Virus record (IMG/VR): IMGVR_UViG_3300042368_000323
Location: 1-54,539 of that record
Direction: 5' to 3' (one strand)
Origin: a virus
DNA: 54,539 bases
The notes under the pieces are model-generated. The model did no database searches. It worked only from the letters and a program-made list of their open reading frames with translations, and was not told the origin of the DNA. Made by a program: the position numbers and the translations under genes. Below are positions 6,325 through 12,484 of the stretch, one piece after another. Each line of letters opens with the position of its first letter. Within the stretch, counting starts at the first letter, position 1.

Positions 6325-6592
6325 TGGGCCCGTCCCCGGGCTCCGCCCCGGGCGGGAGTGGGCGCTCATAAGCCGCGCTCGCCCACGGAAGTACGGGTTG
6401 TTTGAATACCACAAAGCACCGGATGGTATTGAAGAGGGTAAGTGGCTGGCGACGTTGACACACTCTGGCTTTCTCGACGGCTGGTTTGTGTCAGCGTTCT
6501 TGAACGGCGGCGTTCAATGGCAAGTCAGACTCAGAGAGTCTGACGATCCACCCTTTGAGTTAGCGGAGGTACTTTATGACGCAGTGTGTTGA
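6311..6592 (+). CDS. Tandem paralogue 1 of four (LAExLYDA family)
   Basis: A 93-residue protein of unknown function, first of four adjacent related genes sharing a C-terminal signature PPF-x-LAE-x-LYDA. It starts at ATG 6311 inside the end of the VWA gene (14-nt overlap) with GGGGGAGA upstream. Its C-terminal codons for AEVLYD contain the GCGGAGG ribosome site of the next gene, which begins 17 nt before this stop. Central region is aromatic and beta-like. No homologous family is recognised. Confidence 0.75.
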   Translation: MSQPDGPVPGLRPGREWALISRARPRKYGLFEYHKAPDGIEEGKWLATLTHSGFLDGWFVSAFLNGGVQWQVRLRESDDPPFELAEVLYDAVC

Positions 6593-6863
6593 GGTGCCCA
6601 AGCCCCTCGGTGAGGGCCGAAGCTGGCACCCTGTCGAGGACAAGCTCGTTGAAGCCTACAGCCTGTACGTACCCTACACCATGCCGGAGGGATACAGCAC
6701 GATCAAACGACGGGCGACGCTGTCACGTATTTGGGGCGAGCCCGGGTGGACTCTCACTACAACACCGCGCTGGCCCTTTGACATGACGTCCCAGATGAAA
6801 CTCCCACCAAGCCCCAACCCACCGTTCCAATTAGCGGAGGCACTGTATGACGCTGCTAAGTGA
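6576..6863 (+). CDS. Tandem paralogue 2 of four
   Basis: A 95-residue protein ending PPFQLAEALYDAAK, clearly related at its C-terminus to its three neighbours, while the N-terminal and central parts are strongly diverged. It overlaps the previous gene by 17 nt and the next by 17 nt. Soluble, function unknown. Confidence 0.75.
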   Translation: MTQCVEVPKPLGEGRSWHPVEDKLVEAYSLYVPYTMPEGYSTIKRRATLSRIWGEPGWTLTTTPRWPFDMTSQMKLPPSPNPPFQLAEALYDAAK

Positions 6864-6866
6864 CAC
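6834..6866 (+). repeat. 33-nt junction repeat, copy 1
   Basis: A 33-nt block beginning GCGGAGGCACTG and ending GTGACAC is identical to 7102-7134. It holds the end of one paralogue, the ribosome site and ATG of the next, and both reading frames. Confidence 0.9.
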
Positions 6867-7131
6867 GATACCAGCGCTCCGATCCAACAGGTATTGGAGA
6901 GAGGACAATGGGGCTTTTACCCTTTACGAGGTAAGGCCCACCATTTGGTCAAGTGAGATACGCAAGGCTCTGGATACACGCTCTTTGCTGGCTATATACA
7001 GGTCAGGAGGCCAAGCATGGATAGCAATAAGTTTTCAAAGAGACAGGACTGAAGACCGCTGGTCTATAAAACTTGAATCCATTGACCCGCCCCTAGGGGC
7101 GGCGGAGGCACTGTATGACGCTGCTAAGTGA
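6847..7131 (+). CDS. Tandem paralogue 3 of four
   Basis: A 94-residue protein starting MTLLSDT and ending AEALYDAAK. Its first seven residues are identical to those of paralogue 4, since both starts lie in the identical 33-nt junction repeat. More AT-rich in the middle than its neighbours. Function unknown. Confidence 0.75.
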   Translation: MTLLSDTIPALRSNRYWREDNGAFTLYEVRPTIWSSEIRKALDTRSLLAIYRSGGQAWIAISFQRDRTEDRWSIKLESIDPPLGAAEALYDAAK

Positions 7132-7134
7132 CAC
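7102..7134 (+). repeat. 33-nt junction repeat, copy 2
   Basis: Identical to 6834-6866, 268 nt downstream. It marks the junction between paralogues 3 and 4 and suggests recent duplication or gene conversion of the array. Confidence 0.9.
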
Positions 7135-7369
7135 ACTAAGACCCAACAGACTCTGGGTCGACTTCGGAGGTGCAGGCCTGCTGGTCTACGTACTGCGAGA
7201 GTCGGTAGACGGAGGACCCTACAGAATGATTGCCGAGATCAGTAGGAAAGCAAACACACCGTGGAAGGTAGAGGCAATACTACCCAACAACACGTTGTGG
7301 CAAACGACCATCGACGTCGAAGCACCGCCGTTCAAGGTGGTCGAGGCGTTGTATGACGCGGCGCGTTGA
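7115..7369 (+). CDS. Tandem paralogue 4 of four
   Basis: An 84-residue protein starting MTLLSDT and ending PPFKVVEALYDAAR. Its end again contains an ATG (7353) in the same 17-nt overlap geometry. That ATG opens a frame continuing into the next gene at 7428, as if a fifth member had been replaced by an unrelated gene. Confidence 0.75.
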   Translation: MTLLSDTLRPNRLWVDFGGAGLLVYVLRESVDGGPYRMIAEISRKANTPWKVEAILPNNTLWQTTIDVEAPPFKVVEALYDAAR

Positions 7370-7427
7370 CACCGCGAAGCGGTCCCGGCGCGGACCGGGT
7401 GTCGCTCCCCCAACCCTAGGAACTATC

Positions 7428-7730
7428 ATGAGCAAAGCACAGTTCGACAAAGTAATCCTAAGCATCGACCACAACAAGTTCATCGTGCCGAAAGAGGCAG
7501 CGATGGCGATCTTTGAACTCCTCTCTGGACACGATGTTTACAAGATCCAGACGTGGTATTCCAAAGACTACACCAACAACAGGGAGATGGCAATGCCGCT
7601 GACAGATGGCAACATGCCCAGCATCAGCACGCTGGGCCCGGTGCAGTTCGCAACGATGCGGGCCGCCGCCGACGCCAAGGAAGAGCAGGAGCGGGCGGAA
7701 CAGAGAGCCAAGAAGGAAGCCAATGCTTGA
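7428..7730 (+). CDS. Hypothetical protein with coiled-coil tail
   Basis: A 100-residue unrecognised protein. ATG 7428 with CTAGGA upstream is preferred. An in-frame ATG at 7353, inside the end of paralogue 4, would add a 25-residue Arg/Pro-rich extension that looks non-coding. The last 25 residues are a charged helix (AKEEQERAEQRAKKEANA), probably a coiled coil. The end overlaps the next start by 8 nt. Confidence 0.7.
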   Translation: MSKAQFDKVILSIDHNKFIVPKEAAMAIFELLSGHDVYKIQTWYSKDYTNNREMAMPLTDGNMPSISTLGPVQFATMRAAADAKEEQERAEQRAKKEANA

Positions 7731-8001
7731 CCCCAAGCGCAACCCCAAGTCGTCCTACCACATCAACGCCACCCTGAGCCTGCCCCCGGAGTACGTCAAC
7801 GTCACGACCTACCCACCGATGCCTGAGGAGGTGCACACCGGTACCTATCGCCGCGATGTGCTGCCCCGGTGGATGCTTGAGGCGATGGCGCTGCTGGACG
7901 CTGGGCACCCTGAGACAATCTACAACATCGGCGTGCGGGTAGGCGAAAATTCTTACTGGATTGAGCCCATGGGCGTTGACCCGCCGACAAAGAGTTGGTA
8001 G
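7723..8001 (+). CDS. Hypothetical protein
   Basis: A 92-residue unrecognised protein; ATG 7723 has AAGGAAG upstream. The C-terminus GVDPPTKSW resembles a short segment (GVDPPTKIS) inside the phage DNA polymerase at about residue 245, possibly by chance. The codons of its end contain the candidate promoter at 7976-8004. Confidence 0.65.
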   Translation: MLDPKRNPKSSYHINATLSLPPEYVNVTTYPPMPEEVHTGTYRRDVLPRWMLEAMALLDAGHPETIYNIGVRVGENSYWIEPMGVDPPTKSW

Positions 8002-8004
8002 AGT
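7976..8004 (+). promoter_or_regulatory. Candidate sigma70 promoter
   Basis: TTGACC (7976-7981), 17 nt, then TAGAGT (7999-8004): five of six and four of six consensus bases at ideal spacing, upstream of the gene at 8102. It lies mostly in coding sequence, so chance is possible. Confidence 0.35.
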
Positions 8005-8101
8005 CGGACCACCAATCAACGGAGTAGCCGTCAATCAAGCACCGAGCCCGGTGCGCTAACCCTTCGCCCGCTGCTACTCAACGGGCGCATCAGAGGACAA
8101 C

Positions 8102-8389
8102 ATGTTCCAAGTCGAAGCAGACATCTCCATCCCCAAGGGCACCCGCCCGGGCCGTCGTGGCACCATGTTCCCGTTCGCTGTCATGGGAGTCGGTCACTCT
8201 TTCCTGATCCCCTTCGACACGGCTGGTGACGAGGGCAAGAAGCTGGTGGACTCGTGGCGTCGCAAGGTGCTGAACGCACGGAACCGGTTCAACGCCGTGC
8301 TCATGACCGACGCTGGGTACGGTGGCAACGAGATTGAGACCCGCACCGCCATCATGTCCGATGGTTTGCGCGTGTGGCGCACCGCCTGA
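8102..8389 (+). CDS. Hypothetical protein ahead of tandem terminators
   Basis: A 95-residue unrecognised protein. Central FPFAVMGVGHSFLIPF is hydrophobic but too interrupted for a membrane helix, suggesting a small beta-sheet domain. It is preceded by a 100-nt gap holding a GCACCG/CGGTGC hairpin (8038-8053) and followed directly by two tandem rho-independent terminators, so it ends a transcription unit unless antitermination occurs. Confidence 0.7.
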   Translation: MFQVEADISIPKGTRPGRRGTMFPFAVMGVGHSFLIPFDTAGDEGKKLVDSWRRKVLNARNRFNAVLMTDAGYGGNEIETRTAIMSDGLRVWRTA

Positions 8390-8410
8390 ACGACAACAAC
8401 GTCCCCCACT

Positions 8411-8438
8411 CAACGCTCTGCAAACGCAGGGCGTTTTT
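8411..8438 (+). terminator. Rho-independent terminator, tandem copy 1
   Basis: ACGCTCTGC-aaac-GCAGGGCGT forms a 9-bp stem (one G-U pair) with a four-base loop, followed by TTTTT. It lies 22 nt after the stop of the 8102 gene. Confidence 0.8.
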
Positions 8439-8446
8439 GTTGGCCG

Positions 8447-8480
8447 AACGCTTTACACCCCGCAGGGGCAGGGCGTTTTT
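8447..8480 (+). terminator. Rho-independent terminator, tandem copy 2
   Basis: A second hairpin (outer ACGC/GCGT, inner CCCC-gca-GGGG) followed by TTTTT. The block CAGGGCGTTTTT...GAACGCTTT is repeated 42 nt apart with few changes (8427 and 8469), so the terminator appears to have been duplicated. Confidence 0.65.
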
Positions 8481-8508
8481 CATGGCTGAACGCTTTTGGA
8501 GAGCACAA

Positions 8509-8955
8509 ATGACAAACAAGATTGCACACAAAATCAAGAAGCTGGACAGCTTTCGGGGCGAAGCGGAGTTGTTCCGCATGGAGCCCCCGCACGAGGGCCA
8601 CGAGTACGTCGTGGTCAGCGCTGTCAAGCCCAAGCCCACGGGCATGCCTGAAATCGACAACATCCCGGGACTCCTTGATCCCGAGACATACATCTTCGGT
8701 GCCGACGCCGCAGGTGTGGTGGTGGACTGGTCGGACCTCCCGGGCAGCTTCAGGGGTGCGATGGACATCCCGCAGGCACTGCGCAACGCAGGGTATGAGG
8801 TGGCCGACGCACGCCTGATTGCCGCAGCCCCCGGTTTACTCCAGTGTCTGGAGGAGCTGCTCGCTGTTATTCACGACAGAGAACGCGACGACGCCACTAT
8901 CGCCGCTGTCAACGCGGCGGAAGGTTTGATCGCACAAGTGCGAGGTGACGAATGA
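8509..8955 (+). CDS. Hypothetical protein (AAPxLL motif)
   Basis: A 148-residue protein. Start ATG 8509 is chosen because GGAGA lies seven bases upstream; the frame stays open through the terminators to 8374, but that extension is not credible. The C-terminal DARLIAAAPGLLQCLEELLAV is a signature common in small uncharacterised proteobacterial phage proteins. The stop overlaps the next start (ATGA), beginning a long chain of coupled small genes. Confidence 0.75.
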   Translation: MTNKIAHKIKKLDSFRGEAELFRMEPPHEGHEYVVVSAVKPKPTGMPEIDNIPGLLDPETYIFGADAAGVVVDWSDLPGSFRGAMDIPQALRNAGYEVADARLIAAAPGLLQCLEELLAVIHDRERDDATIAAVNAAEGLIAQVRGDE

Positions 8956-9107
8956 ACACCAAAATACTTCGCCGTGCCCGGGCTCTGTGGGCCTCGGGCG
9001 ACCGCCGCCTAGATCGGCACAATCAGCGGGCATGGGTCCGCGCCCTCCGTCGGCTGGGTGACAAGTGGCTGCTGGCGCGGCATGTGCCGAGAAAGGAGTT
9101 GGTATGA
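8952..9107 (+). CDS. Small basic phage protein (51 aa)
   Basis: A 51-residue Arg-rich protein (MNTKILRRARALW, then ALRRLGDKWLLA). It overlaps both neighbours by four bases (ATGA at each end), strong evidence that it is real. The pattern RRAR-x-LW ... NRxNQRxWVRAxRxLGDKWLLA resembles a short conserved phage protein of unknown function. Confidence 0.75.
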   Translation: MNTKILRRARALWASGDRRLDRHNQRAWVRALRRLGDKWLLARHVPRKELV

Positions 9108-9358
9108 GTGGCGGTTACTTCGACTACGAGCAGTGTCGCATGCAGAACATGGCGGACCGACTTGCGTCCGTTATCGAGACCAACGACGAGTTCAGCAAGG
9201 AGACACTGGCAGAGTTCCACAAGGGACTCGTGCTGCTCATGGTGGCAGCGGTGTACCTAGAGCGTATCGACTTCCTGCTCTCTAGTGACGACAGAGAAGA
9301 GACGTTTCACAAGCGGCTGAAGGAGGACCTACTCCACATCCCCAAGGAGGTATCGTGA
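9104..9358 (+). CDS. Conserved phage protein, MSGGYFDY type
   Basis: An 84-residue protein starting MSGGYFDYEQCRMQNMAD, an N-terminus I associate with a widespread small phage protein of unknown function. Helical, with a hydrophobic centre (GLVLLMVAAVYLERIDFLL). Start ATG 9104 overlaps the preceding stop, and AAAGGAG lies upstream. Confidence 0.75.
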   Translation: MSGGYFDYEQCRMQNMADRLASVIETNDEFSKETLAEFHKGLVLLMVAAVYLERIDFLLSSDDREETFHKRLKEDLLHIPKEVS

Positions 9359-9579
9359 AATACGAAGACACTGAGTTTTCCGATGGCACCGAGCCGACAG
9401 TGCGTCGACTCCCCAAAGGTACAGACCAGCAGGGGCGCTATCCCGAGGCGGCGGAAGCCGTCACCGACATCGGACAGGAGAACGAGGACCCGAAGGAGGA
9501 CACGATGTGGTTCTGGGTCGTGGTCGTCGCGATTTTCACCGCCGTCGTGGTGGCGGCTGCTTGGGAGGGGATGGCATGA
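9355..9579 (+). CDS. Small single-pass membrane protein
   Basis: A 74-residue protein with an acidic N-terminal half and one C-terminal membrane helix (WFWVVVVAIFTAVVVAAAW). The GTG start at 9355 overlaps the previous stop. Alternatively translation starts at ATG 9505, which has its own AAGGAGG site, giving a 24-residue membrane peptide; both products may be made. Function unknown. Confidence 0.6.
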   Translation: MKYEDTEFSDGTEPTVRRLPKGTDQQGRYPEAAEAVTDIGQENEDPKEDTMWFWVVVVAIFTAVVVAAAWEGMA

Positions 9580-10010
9580 CAACACTGCGTGAAGCCGCCC
9601 AGCAGGCGCTGGAGGCGCTGGAGGCAACGCATTACGACGTTGGTTCCGCTGAAAAACAGCGATTGCAGGTTATGGACGCCATCACCGCCCTCCGCGCCGC
9701 GCTGGAGCAGCAGGAGCCGGTGGCGTTTGCAGATCGGATCTCGTTCGATCAAGCCATGAAGTCTGGCAAAGGCCACGATGTGTGGCCCGAAGCTGGTGAC
9801 TATGAGGCTCGCACCGGACGCAAACTGCGCGTTCTCTACACCCATCCACCTCGCCGCGAGTGGCAGTCGTTGACAACACAGGAGGCAATGACCCTTACAG
9901 ACACAGTCCCGAGAGGCACCTTCTACGGATGCGATGCGGGCATTGGTCTGGGTATCTGGATCGCCGCTGTTGCGGCGGCTGAGCGAGCGCTGAAGGAGAA
10001 AAACACATGA
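9576..10010 (+). CDS. Hypothetical protein (LYTHPPRREWQSLT type)
   Basis: A 144-residue protein with an N-terminal helical region (LREAAQQALEALEA...ALRAALEQQEPVAF) and a LYTHPPRREWQSLTTQEA motif. Both elements are common in uncharacterised Burkholderiales and pseudomonad phage proteins. ATG 9576 overlaps the previous stop. The product is soluble with no catalytic motif. Confidence 0.75.
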   Translation: MTTLREAAQQALEALEATHYDVGSAEKQRLQVMDAITALRAALEQQEPVAFADRISFDQAMKSGKGHDVWPEAGDYEARTGRKLRVLYTHPPRREWQSLTTQEAMTLTDTVPRGTFYGCDAGIGLGIWIAAVAAAERALKEKNT

Positions 10011-10147
10011 TGTACTTTGAGCGAAACTATCCGCATTGGCTTGTGTGGCCCGCACTCGCGTTTGGTCGAGACGATCTGCATGGTTTTTGGATCGGCATCG
10101 GTTGGCTAAATATGGAAGTGGGCTGGAAGGAGAAGAATAATGGCTGA
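10007..10147 (+). CDS. Hypothetical 46-aa protein
   Basis: A 46-residue Trp-rich protein (MMYFERNYPHWLVWPALAFG...). It overlaps the previous stop by four bases and the next start by eight, and an AAGGAGAA site precedes it. Possibly membrane-associated. Too short for family assignment. Confidence 0.6.
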   Translation: MMYFERNYPHWLVWPALAFGRDDLHGFWIGIGWLNMEVGWKEKNNG

Positions 10148-10439
10148 AGAAATATCGCCGCTGGAAGACCACGGTTGGTGGATGGAGCGGTTGCGCAAAG
10201 ATGCGAAAGCAAATCGGCCCGAAGCCTTGCGTCTGGCTGCGCAACTAGAAGACGCCGAGTCCGCAAGGTTGCATCTGCTGCCCTATGCCGCAGCCGAACT
10301 GCGCCACCTGCACGCGGTGAATCAGGAACTGCTGGCGGCGCTGATCAGCTTCACAAATTCCGCCTACATCAAGAAACACCACCCCAAGCGGTACGCGGCA
10401 GCAATTGCAGCCATCGCCAAAGCGGAGGAGCAGAAATGA
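10140..10439 (+). CDS. Hypothetical helical protein
   Basis: A 99-residue protein, predicted helical and Ala-rich (RLAAQLEDAESARLHLLPYAAAELRHLHAVNQELLAAL). AAGGAG precedes ATG 10140. It ends in ATGA overlap with the next gene. Function unknown. Confidence 0.7.
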   Translation: MAEEISPLEDHGWWMERLRKDAKANRPEALRLAAQLEDAESARLHLLPYAAAELRHLHAVNQELLAALISFTNSAYIKKHHPKRYAAAIAAIAKAEEQK

Positions 10440-10651
10440 CCCGCGAAGACATCATCCGCATGGCGCGGGAGGCTGGGTTGTACGAGGACGGCAAGTTCTT
10501 TGTGCTCCTCCCGCGCGAGCTTATCCACTTCTATACCCTCGCCGCCGCAGCAGAGCGCGAAGCCTGCGCCGACATCTGCGACCAGCACGCCAGCATCGAG
10601 GGCATTGCGCAGCGGTGCGCGGAGCAGATCAGGGCGAGGAGGAAGACATGA
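10436..10651 (+). CDS. Conserved small phage protein (AAEREACA type)
   Basis: A 71-residue protein with MTREDIIRMAREAG at the N-terminus and AAAAEREACADICDQ in the middle, a combination widespread in small proteobacterial phage proteins of unknown function. Start ATG 10436 overlaps the previous stop, with GGAGGAG upstream. Confidence 0.75.
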   Translation: MTREDIIRMAREAGLYEDGKFFVLLPRELIHFYTLAAAAEREACADICDQHASIEGIAQRCAEQIRARRKT

Positions 10652-10731
10652 AATTCCGCGCCTTCCTGCGCGGTTTCGTCAACGGACTAGCACTGCTGCC
10701 GCTGTGGCGGTGGATAAGGAGGAAGATATGA
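10648..10731 (+). CDS. 27-aa peptide
   Basis: A 27-residue basic, hydrophobic peptide (MKFRAFLRGFVNGLALLPLW...) with a good GAGGAGGAAG ribosome site and ATGA overlaps at both ends. It could insert in the membrane. Evidence is positional only. Confidence 0.5.
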   Translation: MKFRAFLRGFVNGLALLPLWRWIRRKI

Positions 10732-10994
10732 AAGACACCGGAGGACCGGCGTTTCCGTTTTGGTGTGATTCCAACGGAATGGCTAACTTTCAAGGCATGA
10801 CCCTGCGCGATTACTTCGCGGCGAAGGCGAGCGACGCCGATATCGAGGATCTGCGCGAAAGGACGAAGCGCCAAACAGTGCAAATCAACAGCATGGGCCG
10901 ACGCGAAATTTCGCTCGTCGTGCCCCGCGATTGGCGCCAGATCGCACGGTATATACATGCCGACGCCATGCTGGCAGAGAGGAGCAAGACATGA
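10728..10994 (+). CDS. Conserved phage protein, GGPAFP/GMTLRDYFAA type
   Basis: An 88-residue protein with GGPAFPF, GMTLRDYFAAKA and ARYIHADAMLAERSK, the three signature segments of a very common uncharacterised phage protein. AAGGAGGAAG precedes ATG 10728. Overlaps both neighbours by four bases. Confidence 0.8.
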   Translation: MKDTGGPAFPFWCDSNGMANFQGMTLRDYFAAKASDADIEDLRERTKRQTVQINSMGRREISLVVPRDWRQIARYIHADAMLAERSKT

Positions 10995-11191
10995 AAAAGA
11001 TCGACTACTTCTGGCTGCGTGCAGCGGTCCATATCACCGCCATTGTGTTCGCCGTGCAGTGCGTCACTGAGGTCGTGGGCACACGCAAGCCCGAGTATGG
11101 GTGGGTGTTTTGGGCATCTCTCTGCGCGTTCGCCGCATCTGTGTTGTGCAGCGTTGGCGCGGTGGTTTGGAATGCAAGGAGCAAGACATGA
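10991..11191 (+). CDS. Small two-helix membrane protein
   Basis: A 66-residue protein with two predicted membrane helices (AAVHITAIVFAVQCV and WVFWASLCAFAASVLCSVGAVVW) joined by a short polar loop. The upstream frame extends to 10931, but ATG 10991 overlaps the preceding stop. Possible inner-membrane modulator; no lysis motif. Confidence 0.7.
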   Translation: MKKIDYFWLRAAVHITAIVFAVQCVTEVVGTRKPEYGWVFWASLCAFAASVLCSVGAVVWNARSKT

Positions 11192-11421
11192 CCCTCCCCG
11201 CCGACGTAGCCCGCTGCCTCGGCACTGACCTGCCAGAGTGCGCAACCTGCCGCCGCCGCACCGACCCGCCGCATGATCGGCAAGTGTGGACAGGCCCGTG
11301 GGAACTCGAAGGCGTTCCCTGTGAAATGAGAATACCCGTATGCACGACCCAGTCAATCACCCTCAACACTACACCGAGCACCCGTCAGGTGTCGAGTGCA
11401 TCCAAATCACCGAGCACATGA
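11188..11421 (+). CDS. Hypothetical Cys-rich protein
   Basis: A 77-residue protein with CATCRRRT and CEM near the middle (possible metal site). The frame runs 82 nt into the downstream DUF3310-like gene, unlike the 4-nt overlaps nearby; its final 25 residues are low complexity (Thr/Ser-rich). A nonsense or frame change may have extended an originally shorter protein ending near 11340. Confidence 0.6.
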   Translation: MTLPADVARCLGTDLPECATCRRRTDPPHDRQVWTGPWELEGVPCEMRIPVCTTQSITLNTTPSTRQVSSASKSPST

Positions 11422-11552
11422 GCTTTTGTCTCGGCAACGCCGTCAAGTACATCTGGCGTGCAGATCTGAAACACGACGCCATCGAGGATCTCAAGAAGGC
11501 CCGGTGGTATATCGACAGAGAAATTCAGAGGAGAGAAGGTGGCAAGAGCTGA
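11340..11552 (+). CDS. DUF3310 family protein
   Basis: A 70-residue protein matching the DUF3310 pattern: DPVNHPQHYTEHPSGVECIQITEHMSFCLGNAVKYIWRADLK with LKKARWYIDRE following. The family (sometimes labelled nucleotide kinase) is very common in phages. Its activity is not established. Start ATG 11340 lies inside the preceding frame. Confidence 0.85.
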   Translation: MHDPVNHPQHYTEHPSGVECIQITEHMSFCLGNAVKYIWRADLKHDAIEDLKKARWYIDREIQRREGGKS

Positions 11553-11763
11553 CAACATCAAGAGGTGGGCGGATATGCTAGCCCTGTGGGTCAAGGCCCC
11601 AAGGACTGTTGACGAACTCGCTTCGCTGACCGGCCTCGACAGAGGAGTCATCTACCGCTGGCGCAAGGCACTAGAGGATGAGGGCCTGATCACAAGGTGC
11701 GGAAAGACAGCGGTCAACGCCACCATATGGGCCTGGAACCCACCAACGAAGGACAACCCATGA
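11539..11763 (+). CDS. Small winged-helix DNA-binding protein A
   Basis: A 74-residue protein with a helix-turn-helix (APRTVDELASLTGLDRGVIYRWRKALEDEGLI) followed by a short wing, typical of MarR/ArsR-like winged-helix domains reduced to their core. GTG 11539 start. It resembles the gene at 11959 across the HTH, so the two are probably paralogues. Likely a transcription regulator. Confidence 0.7.
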   Translation: MARADNIKRWADMLALWVKAPRTVDELASLTGLDRGVIYRWRKALEDEGLITRCGKTAVNATIWAWNPPTKDNP

Positions 11764-11825
11764 TCGAACTCATCGCCATTGCCAACCTTGCCGGGGCTTT
11801 CGCCCTGCTGTTGTGGAGAGAGTAA
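11760..11825 (+). CDS. 21-aa hydrophobic peptide
   Basis: MIELIAIANLAGAFALLLWRE: a single hydrophobic helix. Starts in ATGA overlap with the preceding stop and its TAA shares one base with the next ATG. Coding status rests on this tight packing. Confidence 0.45.
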   Translation: MIELIAIANLAGAFALLLWRE

Positions 11826-11959
11826 TGCACCCATCAGGACTTACCCTCGCCCGCTGGGCGTGGCCCTTCAAGACCGACGCGGAGCGCGTACTGGTCGCAC
11901 GGTGGTTCGCTAAGCAGGACCATGCCCAACGCGGACAAGGTGAGGAGGCACTCTTCTGA
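11825..11959 (+). CDS. Hypothetical 44-aa protein
   Basis: A 44-residue protein (MHPSGLTLARWAWPFKTDAERVLVARWFAKQDHAQ...). It fills the space between two overlapping genes exactly, sharing one base with the TAA before and ending in ATGA with the next. Soluble, function unknown. Confidence 0.55.
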   Translation: MHPSGLTLARWAWPFKTDAERVLVARWFAKQDHAQRGQGEEALF

Positions 11960-12207
11960 TGCCATACAACACCGAACACCCACCGAAGATTGCGGACCTC
12001 ATCGCACTCTTGATCAAGGCTCCGCGCACAGGACGTGAGCTTGCAGAACTGACAGGCATGCACCTGGGTACCATCCGTGCCTACCTCTTTGCTTTTCACG
12101 CCGAGGGCTTCATCCACTACGAAGAGCCTGCACATCCCACAAAACCACGCATTTATGTTTGGGATACCACGGCACTGGAACCGAGAAAACATGGCCAACA
12201 CACCTGA
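11959..12207 (+). CDS. Small winged-helix DNA-binding protein B
   Basis: An 82-residue protein with an HTH (APRTGRELAELTGMHLGTIRAYLFAFHAEGFIHYEE) closely paralleling the protein at 11539 (KAPRTVDELASLTGLDRGVIYRWRKALEDEGLI). Two near-adjacent paralogues could form a heterodimer or control different sites. It overlaps the nuclease gene downstream by 17 nt. Confidence 0.7.
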   Translation: MPYNTEHPPKIADLIALLIKAPRTGRELAELTGMHLGTIRAYLFAFHAEGFIHYEEPAHPTKPRIYVWDTTALEPRKHGQHT

Positions 12208-12484
12208 ATCCAAAGTCAAGGCGAAGGCCGTTGAGATCATCAAGAAACACAAGGGGTACTACTTCTACCCCGTCACGGGAGGCTATGGACGTTCAGGTAT
12301 CCCCGACATCATCGTGTGTCACCGTGGGAAGTTCTTGGGCGTGGAGTGCAAAGCCGGGTTCAACAAGCCCACCGCACTACAAGACCAAGAGATGACTAAG
12401 ATCGAACAGGCGGGCGGTGCCGCGATGGTGGTGCGAGAAGACACCCTTGACCTACTCGACCGCTGGCTCTGGGAGAACACGTAA
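12191..12484 (+). CDS. VRR-NUC domain nuclease
   Basis: A 97-residue PD-(D/E)xK nuclease of the VRR-NUC type. Catalytic residues visible: GIPDI (D39), then E52 and K54 in VECKAG, with Q65 following. Stand-alone phage VRR-NUC proteins are thought to resolve branched DNA or act in recombination. It abuts the DNA polymerase (1-base overlap). ATG 12191 is chosen because the upstream frame overlaps the HTH gene. Confidence 0.85.
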   Translation: MANTPESKVKAKAVEIIKKHKGYYFYPVTGGYGRSGIPDIIVCHRGKFLGVECKAGFNKPTALQDQEMTKIEQAGGAAMVVREDTLDLLDRWLWENT

